Part shown: positions 1 to 7,100 of the stretch, piece after piece | How positions within the stretch are numbered: the stretch's first letter is position 1 | Layout: each line of letters opens with the position of its first letter | NCBI GenBank assembly: GCA_012031475.1 | Contig: JAAUTJ010000193.1 | Span: forward strand, 1-8,014 | Length of the DNA: 8,014 nucleotides | DNA from: Leptolyngbyaceae cyanobacterium SM1_3_5 | GTDB taxonomy: Bacteria > Cyanobacteriota > Cyanobacteriia > Elainellales > Elainellaceae | Reading direction: 5' to 3' | Translations under genes and position numbers: made by a program | Notes under the pieces: model-generated | Seen by the model: the letters and a program-made list of their open reading frames with translations, nothing else | Databases searched by the model: none | What the model was told of the DNA's origin: nothing

Positions 1-328
1 TCGGCAAGGTGGAGAAGGAGAACAAATCGGAGTCACCGGGCTGCTGCGGTGGGTTTTTGATGTCGGGCAACTCAATCGGCGGCAGCGTCGAGAATTCTGG
101 CAGGCGCTTTTGCTCTTCAGGAGTGAGTTCCACCATTTCAACAGGCTCTTGAATCTCTGGCTCTCTCGCCTTCAACGCTGCATAGGGCAGCAGCGGCAAC
201 GCCACAAACAGCAGCCCGTGAAAGCCGAGCGAAGCAATGGCAGACACCGCAGATGGATTCCGCCAAATGCCCTGCATTCTTTGCTTCAAAGCTGAAGATA
301 GGTTGCCAAATTGCTTAGAAGATGCCAT
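1..328 (-). CDS. TonB-like membrane-anchored protein, N-terminal part (runs off the left edge)
   Basis: Only the first 109 codons are in the window; the frame is open to position 1. The ATG at 328-326 has a Shine-Dalgarno AGGAG (complement of 332-336) just upstream, which fixes the start. Visible layout: a short basic cytoplasmic N-terminus (about residues 1-26, several Lys/Arg), one hydrophobic segment at about 27-49 without a signal-peptidase site, then a periplasm-facing stretch rich in Glu and Pro (EPVEMVELTPEEQKRLPEFS at 61-80, then repeated PP, PQQP). One uncleaved N-terminal anchor followed by an acidic/proline-rich spacer is the architecture of TonB-type energy transducers, and cyanobacterial proteins of this look are usually annotated that way. 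The C-terminal TonB domain that would prove it lies outside the window. It sits 135 nt downstream of cobI on the same strand, so it may be co-transcribed or have its own promoter; a lone TAGAAT (complement of 362-367) lacks a good -35. It could instead be another single-pass envelope protein. Confidence 0.6.
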   Translation of the reverse strand, partial: MASSKQFGNLSSALKQRMQGIWRNPSAVSAIASLGFHGLLFVALPLLPYAALKAREPEIQEPVEMVELTPEEQKRLPEFSTLPPIELPDIKNPPQQPGDSDLFSFSTLP

Positions 329-331
329 AAA

Positions 332-336
332 CTCCT
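332..336 (-). promoter_or_regulatory. Ribosome binding site of the TonB-like gene
   Basis: On the minus strand the sequence reads ACAGGAGTTT immediately before the ATG at 328. AGGAG is a good Shine-Dalgarno core, with rather short spacing (3 nt). It supports the chosen start for a gene whose remainder is outside the window. Confidence 0.6.
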
Positions 337-463
337 GTCCACCAAATCACAGGTCTTTGAAATTCTACGCTTAGGTGAGCGAAAGTTGCCAGTGCTGGGG
401 TGCTGCCTAAACCGCGCTACGTTTGTCAGTTTAGCGGACAATCTCCAGAATTGTGGCAGGAAA

Positions 464-1401
464 TCAACCGCTGTCACGATCTTTCGCACTGCTGAATCCT
501 GCATCAGGATCAGGTCGATATTTGAGAATCTCAACTGACAATTCTGCTGATTCTGCCGTTGTGGCTTCAGTTGCGGTAGCTGGCTGAATCTGCACGATCA
601 GCAACGAGAAATAAGGCAATTGCAGCGAAGGGAAACGGCTGAGGTCAGCGTAGACCCGCTGTTGAGGTAACGTTGCCCGTTCAACAATGTAACTTCGCTG
701 CAAAAGCCCACGACGGCATAACACAGACCAGACTTGTTCGTAGACCGAACTGACTTTCATTAAAAACCAAAACATCTGCTTGATCAAGCGTGGTTTCCAA
801 TTCTGAAACGTGATAGAGCGCCGGTAAAATTTACTAACCGCTGTGCCCGAACGGTGAGCGGAATCCCCAACGCTGCTGCTGCTGCCATCGGGGAGCAAAT
901 GCCGGGAATCGTTTGCACCTGTGCCTCTGGATGGCTTTGCTGAAGCGTCTGCGCCAAATAGGTAAACGTGCTGTAAAAGCTCACGTCGCCCTCCGAGACA
1001 AAGGCGACATCTTGGCCTTGTTCCAGATACGGCCAAACTTTTTCAGCGGCAGTTTGCCACGCCTGTTCAAGTTCGCGGTCGTCCTGCACATAGGGAAAAA
1101 CCAGCGGCAGGCGAATCTGATTGGGCTTAAGCCAAGGCGCGATCGATCGCTCGGCCACGCCGATCTGTCCGTTCATTCCGGCTGGAAAGGCTACGATCGA
1201 AGCCGCTTGCAAAAGCCGCAGCCCTTTCACTGTCAGCAGTTCAGGATCGCCAGGACCCGCGCCGATGCCGTAGAGGGTTCCGATCGCGGGGGTCGGGGGT
1301 CGGGTGCCGGATGTCGGCCAATCCGAGGCTTGAGGCTGTTGATTTGCTTGCAACTTTGCTACGCTCCCATCCGCCGACACCTGATCCCCGACACCCGACA
1401 C
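464..1401 (-). CDS. cobI: Precorrin-2 C(20)-methyltransferase, interrupted by two apparent single-base insertions
   Basis: SAM-dependent methyltransferase of cobalamin (corrin ring) synthesis. The family methylates C20 of precorrin-2 (CobI) or cobalt-factor II (CbiL); the sequence alone does not separate the two. In the first frame the glycine-rich SAM loop GIGAGPGDP is at about residues 45-53, SEGDVSFYSTF at 136-146 and GICSPMAAAAALGIPL at 167-182. After AQRL (about 186-189) the frame is lost. Removing one base from the AAAA/TTT runs at 826-832 gives LPALYHVSELETTLDQADVL. Removing one A from 762-766 then gives VLMKVSSVYEQVW and the rest of the domain to YFSLLIVQI, ending in TGA at 466-464. 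The repaired product is about 311 aa, longer than usual for the family, because of a low-conservation head of about 40 residues and a tail of about 40. The start is uncertain: GTG 1401 (used here), GTG 1380 or TTG 1353. The head is encoded partly by heptamer repeats. The gene begins about 2 nt after map stops, so the two are probably one operon. Both indels look like homopolymer sequencing errors. Confidence 0.85.
1290..1317. repeat. Degenerate GTGTCGG heptamer tract (4 units)
   Basis: Four 7-nt units in register: GGGTCGG, GGGTCGG, GTGCCGG, ATGTCGG. This is the reverse complement of the CCGACAC unit at 1374-1401 and 2310-2330. It lies inside the 5' part of the cobI frame, just before the conserved SAM-binding region, and encodes a Pro/Thr/Arg-rich stretch. 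Short tandem heptamer repeats (STRR) are a known feature of cyanobacterial genomes; this particular unit is described from the sequence only. Confidence 0.6.
1374..1401. repeat. CCGACAC heptamer tract (4 units, one degenerate)
   Basis: Units in exact 7-nt register: CCGACAC, CTGATCC (degenerate), CCGACAC, CCGACAC. The tract fills the map-cobI junction and overlaps the GTG start used for cobI. It is inverted relative to 1290-1317, with 21 of 28 positions complementary by hand count, so the two could pair in a transcript around a loop of about 56 nt. Confidence 0.65.
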
Positions 1402-1403
1402 CC

Positions 1404-2228
1404 CTATCTGCTGCGATCGGTCAAAATCTCGTACCCGTCTTTCGTCACCAAAACCGTATGCTCAAACTGAGCAGACAGGGCACGATCGAGCGTCACGACC
1501 GTCCAGCGATCGGCCAAGGTGCGCGTGTGTTTTGATCCGGCGTTGAGGATCGGTTCGATCGCCAAAGTCATGCCTTCGCGCAGCTTGACGTTGGGCAGTT
1601 CACTCGTACGAAAGTTGAAGACGGCGGGTTCTTCGTGCAGATTTCGCCCGACGCCGTGCCCGGTGAACTCTTCCACCACTTTGAATCCGGCAGACTCGAC
1701 CGAATCCTGGATCGCTCCGGCAATGTCCATCAGAAAGTTTCCGGGCTTAACCTGCGCGATGCCTTTGTAAAGTGCGGCTTCGGCGGCGGCGATCAGCTTG
1801 GCGGCTGGGGGCGTGACCTGACCGACGGCGATCGTAATGCAGGAGTCGCCGTGAAACCCTTGGAAAAATGCGCCCGTATCGACTTTCAGCACGTCGCCCG
1901 CCCGGATCGCTTTTTTGCGGCTGGGAATGCCGTGAACGACTTCATTGTTGAGGCTGGAGCAGATCGAGCCAGGAAAGCCGTGATAGCCCTTAAAGCTGGG
2001 AACTGCGCCCATTTCGCGGATGCGCTTTTCGGCATGAGCATCCAGATCCGCCGTTGTCATGCCCGGTTCCACCAGTTCCGAAATTTCTTTCAAAACCGTT
2101 GCGACGATCGCGCCTGCCTGCCGCATAATTTCGATTTCCGGGGGCGATTTGGTTTCGATGCCGCGCCGCTGACGCTTGATGCGGGGAGCCGCGACGGGCT
2201 GAGGCAAAATGTTAGACAGAAAATTCAT
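1404..2228 (-). CDS. map: Type I methionine aminopeptidase
   Basis: A cytosolic metalloprotease that removes the initiator methionine from nascent proteins, after deformylation in bacteria. The 274-residue frame is intact, from ATG at 2228 to TAG at 1406-1404. All five metal ligands of the pita-bread fold are visible: Asp117 (VDTGA), Asp128 (HGDSC), His191 (TGHGVGR), Glu225 (AIEPIL) and Glu256 (QFEHTV). The substrate-site histidine is His83 (GYHGFPGS). Bacterial enzymes are usually about 250-265 aa; the extra length is an N-terminal extension of about 25 residues (Pro- and Arg-rich, before KSPPEIEIMRQAG). Cyanobacteria often carry several map paralogues, and a form with a short N-terminal extension is one of the usual ones, so this need not be the only copy. 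No clear Shine-Dalgarno precedes the ATG. It is the first gene of a minus-strand series with cobI and diverges from the propeller gene at 2377. Confidence 0.96.
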   Translation of the reverse strand: MNFLSNILPQPVAAPRIKRQRRGIETKSPPEIEIMRQAGAIVATVLKEISELVEPGMTTADLDAHAEKRIREMGAVPSFKGYHGFPGSICSSLNNEVVHGIPSRKKAIRAGDVLKVDTGAFFQGFHGDSCITIAVGQVTPPAAKLIAAAEAALYKGIAQVKPGNFLMDIAGAIQDSVESAGFKVVEEFTGHGVGRNLHEEPAVFNFRTSELPNVKLREGMTLAIEPILNAGSKHTRTLADRWTVVTLDRALSAQFEHTVLVTKDGYEILTDRSR

Positions 2229-2309
2229 GGAAAAGCTGAATCTTGGACGCTGTTCTTAAGGTAGCTTAATCGGTGGCTCTGCGTCGGAAAGGCGGCAGAC
2301 GAATCAACG

Positions 2310-2330
2310 CCGACACCCGACACCCGACAC
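2310..2330. repeat. Perfect CCGACAC x3 tandem heptamer
   Basis: Three exact copies of CCGACAC in the divergent map/propeller-gene intergenic region. It has the same unit and orientation as the tract at 1374-1401, so the repeat flanks map on both sides. STRR-like; I infer that these tracts share an origin. Confidence 0.7.
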
Positions 2331-2345
2331 CTCTTCTGCTAAAGT
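2317..2345 (+). promoter_or_regulatory. Weak sigma-70-type promoter candidate for the propeller gene
   Basis: CCGACA (2317-2322, 4/6 to TTGACA) and TAAAGT (2340-2345, 4/6 to TATAAT) are separated by exactly 17 nt, about 30 nt before the ATG at 2377. The -35-like hexamer is supplied by the heptamer repeat. This is only a pattern match. I found no convincing promoter for map in the opposite direction in 2229-2376. Confidence 0.22.
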
Positions 2346-2376
2346 AGCGATCGACTCTTCACGCTAGGGTTTTTCG

Positions 2377-3887
2377 ATGGCTCGTTCTCGTCTGGCATTT
2401 TCACAGCCGATCGATCGCAGCGCCATTCTGCTGATGATCGCCCTTGCCCGTTGTGATCAGTTAGTGCTGATCAAAGGCGATCGCACCGCTGCCCATGTCC
2501 GTGATTTTAGCTGGCAAGGTCAGAAAGTTGGGCTGGACGATCGCGCCTTTGTCTTGAACTTTAGCCGCCCGATGGATCACGCCAGCGTCGAATCGAATTT
2601 GCGGATCGAGCCGCCGTTGCAGGGACGAATTAGCTGGGCAGGTCGCCGCATGGCCTACACGCTCAACGATCCGCCGCCCTACGGCTATGACTTTAAGCTG
2701 CGGCTGCAAGATGCCCGCGATCGATTCAGCGACCCCAACGACGATCGGACGCGGATGCAGCCGTATGTCGGTGAGTTTCGATCGCGCGATCAGGCGTTCA
2801 TTTATCTGGGCATTGAGGGCGAAGAAGCAGGCCGACTGGTGCTGTATAACCTGGCAACCGAGCAGCGAAAAATTTTGACGCCCGCCAATCTCGTTGTCGT
2901 GGATTTCAAGCCGTATCCGCAGGGCGATCGCATTTTGTTCGCGGCCAACGATCGTGCTTCGCAAACGCAAAACCTGCTCAACCAGCAGCTTTACACCGTC
3001 ACAACCGGACTGCCCGCCCAAACTGCGCCCGCCCTGCCCGGACAGCGCCAGCCCGAAGCCGAGCCGACTCGTCCCGTTGGAGAAACGCATTTGGTACTCG
3101 ACGATCGAGACTACCAAAATATGCAGTTCGATTTGTCGGCAGACGGTGAAAAGATTGTTGTCCAGCGCGTCAATCGCCAAAATCCGGCAGAATATGGCCT
3201 GTGGCTGATCGAGTCCGAGCAGTCGCCGCGTCCTCTAGAAGGCCAGCCCGGAGCGATTTCGTGATCGCGCCGGACAGCAAATCGATCGCCATCAATCAGG
3301 GGCAGGGTGTGGCGATCGTGCCGCTGGAACCGGGAGCCGAACCGCTCGACTTTTTGGCGCAGTTTGGGCAAACGCTCGACTTTAACCCGAACGGATCGGC
3401 GGCGGCAATGGTGCGGTTCAACAACGACGTTCCCACGCAGCCGACGCGATCGCTCTTTCTGGTTGCAGAAGGTTCACAGCGCGAACTGCTCACCACTGAC
3501 GGTCAAATTCGCAGCGCCCAGTTTCACCCGACGCGCCCGCTGCTCTATTGTTTATTCACGACGCTGCTGCCGGGAGACGAAAACCGCGAACAGCCCTATC
3601 TGGCGGCGATCGACACCCAAACCGGAAAGCGCGTCGATCTGCTGATGCTGCCAATTCAGCAAGAAATTCAGTTCAGCCTGTCGCCAGACGGGTTGGGCGT
3701 TTTGTTTGACCAAATTCAGCCTGCTGCCGAAGGCCAAACCAGCCCGATCTATGGCAGCGACGGACAGCCGATCGCCACCAGCAGCCTGTGGATTTTGCCG
3801 ATCGCTGCTGACAGCAACGGCTTTCCCAAACAGGCACAACCCACAACGCTGCCGATCGCCGGATTACGTCCGTTTTGGCTGCCGTAG
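2377..3887 (+). CDS. Membrane-anchored Ig-like plus TolB/WD40-like propeller protein, with apparent frameshifts
   Basis: Repaired length is about 503 aa. Start: ATG 2377, with a weak AGGG about 8 nt upstream. Residues about 17-35 should form one N-terminal membrane anchor; as sequenced it is interrupted by the polar RCDQ (see finding at 2447-2462). Next is a bacterial Ig-like (Big_5-type) domain, about 43-115: FVLNFSRPMDHASVESNLRI, then SWAGRRMAYTL and PPPYGYDFKL. From about 140 on, repeated beta-propeller blades of the TolB/PD40 kind appear: IYLGIEGEEAGRLVLYNLAT, QFDLSADGEKIVVQRV, FVIAPDSKSIAI, QFSLSPDGLGVLFDQI, SLWILPI. The frame breaks near 3250-3253; adding one G there joins EGQPG to GDFVIAPDSKS and continues to TAG 3885-3887. 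The family is found in cyanobacteria without an assigned function; an extracytoplasmic binding or scaffold role is inferred from the fold only. It is not TolB itself: it is an anchored fusion with an Ig-like domain, and I see no tol/pal neighbours. Confidence 0.75.
2477..2484. repeat. HIP1 octamer GCGATCGC (first of five exact copies noted)
   Basis: The highly iterated palindrome of cyanobacteria. Other exact copies noted by eye: 2924-2931, 3446-3453, 5795-5802 and 7273-7280. An extended form, GCGATCGATCGC, is at 1139-1150. All lie in coding DNA. Shorter CGATCG cores are scattered through the window. This supports a cyanobacterial origin. Confidence 0.85.
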
Positions 3888-3992
3888 CGCTCAAGCGATA
3901 TCCAAAGCGATTTGGCCTGCAACCACTGTGGCAAAAAGCGGCAGAGCCACTGCTTAACGGCTGCATCATGCCCACTTTCATCACTCTCGACA

Positions 3993-4016
3993 AAAGCGGA
4001 ATCTGAATCCCGCTTT
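3993..4016. terminator. Hairpin after the propeller gene, possible weak terminator
   Basis: AAAGCGGAAT pairs with ATCCCGCTTT around a CTGA loop: 10 positions with one A-C mismatch. On the plus strand the stem ends in only three Ts (4014-4016) before G; on the minus strand there are four (complement of 3992-3995). It is about 105 nt past the propeller stop, so it could be that gene's terminator, but the poor T-tract makes this uncertain. The rest of the 3888-4095 intergenic stretch shows no supportable gene. Confidence 0.4.
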
Positions 4017-4095
4017 GTGGGTCGATCGGCTGCCAAATTCTACAAACCAAAGTCAATGTCATACCGATTGAATCTGAAAGTGACAAAAGAAGGAT

Positions 4096-4125
4096 AAAAA
4101 AATCCTGCTCGATCGAGCAGGATTT
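4096..4125 (-). terminator. Intrinsic terminator of rpoC2 (end of the rpo operon)
   Basis: Positions 4100-4125 are a perfect 26-nt palindrome centred at 4112/4113 (arms AAATCCTGCTCGA and TCGAGCAGGATTT). Read on the minus strand it forms a GC-rich stem with a tight GATC loop, followed directly by seven Ts (complement of 4096-4102). It begins 21 nt after the rpoC2 stop codon (4149-4147). Stem plus uninterrupted T-tract on the correct side makes this a textbook factor-independent terminator for the minus strand. On the plus strand only TTT follows, so it is probably directional. Confidence 0.88.
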
Positions 4126-4146
4126 GCAAAGAACTAGCGGTTGATT

Positions 4147-7100
4147 TTATTCCTCATCGTCTTCGATGTCGTCTTCAAACTCGTCCTCATCATCAATGAT
4201 CGGAGAGAGTCCGTCATCATCGTCAGTGGGCGTGTCGGTGGTGCCAAAGAAGGGTGGACGTGCCGCCTCAGCGTTGCCCTCACGGGGACGATCGCCGCCG
4301 ATCATTTCGGTGGCAAACACATCGAAGCCGCCTTCAAAGTCGTATGAGCGAGCGGTGCGATCGTCCAGAACGACATCTTTGAGATCGTCGTCGAGCAGAT
4401 CGGCCTCGTAGCCCAAATCGGCTTCGGCGTTCATGCTGTCTTCGTAGGCGTTGAAGCCCGTTCCAGCCGGAATCAGACGACCGATGATCACGTTTTCCTT
4501 CAGGCCGCGCAGCCAGTCGGATTTGCCCTCGATCGCCGCTTCGGTCAGAACGCGAGTGGTTTCCTGGAACGACGCCGCCGAGATGAAGCTGTCGGTATTC
4601 AGCGAGGCTTTGGTGATGCCCAGCAGAACCGGGGTGTATTCGGCAGGTGCGCCACCCGTGATCGACATGGTGCTGTTCACCTGTTCGATCTGGTTGAGAT
4701 CGACAAGTTCTCCAGGCAGCATCGTCGTGTCGCCGCCGTCGTCAATCCGCGCTTTCGAGGTCATCTGCCGCACGATCACTTCGATGTGCTTGTCAGAAAT
4801 GTCGATGCCCTGCGATTGATAAACCGACTGCACTTCGTTCACCAGGAAGGTTTGCACCTTTTCCAAGCTGATCTGCGCTGAATCATGAATGCCCAGGCTT
4901 TCGCGGTGCAGCTTGAAGAAGATCTCCAGGATTTCGTGCGGGTTGGCGGGGCCATCGGTGAGCGGTTCTGCCGCGCCGACTTCCTGACCATCCAGCACCA
5001 AGACGTTTTGCGTGGGACCGAGCGGATATTCGGTGACAACGCCGTCGGCTTCAATCACTTTGATCTCGACCGAATCGTCATCGTTGTACACAACCTGCGC
5101 CGTACCCGGACGTTCGGAAAGAATGCAGGCTTCTTTTGGCTTGCGAGCTTCGAGCAGTTCTTCGATCCGGGGAAGACCCTGGATGATGTCTCCCGTTTTG
5201 GTGCGCTCAAGACGAGCAGAACGAGGTTATCGCCGCGCTGGACGAGATCGCCATCGTCGATGTGCAGCACGGCTCCGGCTGAAACGCGGTAGGGACGAGC
5301 CGTTCGCAGCGTGATCTTACCGTCATCCGCCTGCGTCACCTGACCCGAATCGGGCACGGTGATACCGGGGCAACGGTGGCTCCGGCCACGAGCAGATCGC
5401 CTTGCTTCACGGGTGAGGTTTTGCCTGCAAGATTAATTTCGAGGCGATCGTCTGCTCGCACGACGAGCAAACGCCGCACCAGTTCATTTCCCTCACGAAT
5501 GCCGCGAATTTCTCCGGCTTCCTTACAGAGAATTTCGGTTCGCGCCACGACTGCACCCGGAGCAATCTGATCGCCGTCTTGAACCAGAATGCGCGTGTTC
5601 GTGCTGCCCTGCGTTTGATCGGCAGCAACATCGCGACGAATCACAAGCGATTCAAGAATCACAAGCTGAAGCCGCATCACTTCTGGGTCGGTTTCATCGG
5701 GAACCAATTCAATGTCAGCGGCCAACTGCGCGTCCTGATCGATTTCGAGAATCAGTTGGGTTCTGAGCAGTTCCAGTCCCTCGACGGACTTGACGCGATC
5801 GCCATCCTTATACGGAATCCGCTGAATGGCGCGGAGGCGAATCGATCGACCCGATTCTTCTGCCGTCGATTCTTGGCTGGGAACCGAAGGTTCATCGGGC
5901 ACGGTAAATTCGGTTACAGGCCGCAGCAAGAGGGCAGGACCTTCCGGCGATTCGACATATTCGATGTAGCGAATTTCATCGATCGTCAGTCCGGGCATGA
6001 CTTCCTGACCGGGGTTTGCCAGCGAGCCGTTTTTCGACGAAGCGGCTTCCGGGTCATCGGTCAGATGAATTTCACCGGGCTTGATTACGATTTCGCGCAG
6101 AATGTCGTTCTTCTGCGTCACTTCCACCACGCCGCTGCTTTGACAGAAGATGTCTTTGACGACTTCCGTTCCGGCTTCGACGAACTGGCCGTCTTCGACC
6201 ATCAGCAGCGAAATGTCTTTGTTGACTTCGTGCGCTTCTTCGGGAATCCAGAGCAGAGTGCCGCCCTTGGTGACTTCATAGCCCTGCTTGGCTTTGCCCT
6301 TCTTGCCGACTTCGACGCCAGAGTATTTGATGATGCCTCCGGTTGTGGTGCGGTAGCGATCGTCAATTAGTTCCGCGACCACCTGATTGTTGGTGACTTT
6401 GGTTCCGGGCGTAGCGATCAGCGAAAAGCGCTGGTTGTGCTGCGTCTCGATCAGATACAGTTCCCGCCCCTGGAAGCTTTCGGCATGAACGCGGGCATCG
6501 TCCAGCAAGACGGAAGCCGTAATAATTTCGATTTCGCGGCTACCCTTGCCTTCGTCCTCTTGCGGAATCCGCACCACGCCGCCGTTTTCCGTCACGAGCT
6601 TGGTTTCAGCCAGGATGCTGTTGGCATCGACGACATCGCCATTTTTGACGATCGGTTCGGCTCCGGGCGGCAGGTTGTACACTTCACCCGCCAAAATCCA
6701 GATCAGGCCACCGCGCTGCGCGATTCGCGTCGTGTTGCCCTGACGGTCTTTTTTCTCTTCCGGCACGACATCTGCGAACATGACTTCGCCTGCCAAGTCG
6801 GAAGCTACGTCCATCGTGGCGCGTTCCGTCACTTTGCGAACGCGGCTGGCAGCAGGCATTTCAGCCAGCATTTGGCCGAGCTTGACGCGCTCACCATCGC
6901 GCACAAACAAAATTGATCCGGGCGGAATATTGAAGGTTTCTTTACGGCCTTCGCCTTCCAAAATCACGTCTGCCGAGCTTTCCATCACCAAGGCGTCTTC
7001 GCCGTGACGAGTCCGGAAAGCACGAGTCCGCATCGATCGCGACTTCGAGAGCTTCACCGCTCCCACAAACGGCGCACGGACTTGGGGCGTGACGTCGCCC

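Noticed and set aside
362..367. TAGAAT as a -10 box for the TonB-like gene
   Set aside because: No acceptable -35 at 16-18 nt spacing; kept only as a remark under that gene.
840..1036. 5' part of the minus-strand open frame that ends at 464
   Set aside because: Here the real cobI sequence is in the other frame; only the part of this frame downstream of about 762 is genuine.
1635..2264. Plus-strand open frame of 209 codons opposite map
   Set aside because: Fully antisense to an intact map with all its catalytic residues; a shadow frame.
1374..2330. map flanked by direct repeats as a mobile or cassette-like unit
   Set aside because: No transposase, target duplication or compositional shift; short tandem heptamers of this kind are dispersed in cyanobacteria.
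2446..2460. Possible lipobox cysteine (LARC) in the propeller protein
   Set aside because: Arg just before the Cys is not permitted in a normal lipobox, and the cysteine disappears when the likely compensating indels are corrected.
2461..3180. Minus-strand open frame of 239 codons opposite the propeller gene
   Set aside because: Antisense to a frame with clear Ig-like and propeller motifs; its translation shows no domain.
3749..4086. Minus-strand open frames across the propeller-gene 3' end and the convergent gap
   Set aside because: No recognisable protein, no ribosome binding site, and overlap with the propeller blades; the gap is better explained by two hairpins.
5579..6370. Long plus-strand open frame (263 codons) inside rpoC2
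   Set aside because: Antisense to the conserved SI3 region of rpoC2; no recognisable family, and the composition is typical of a mirrored coding frame.
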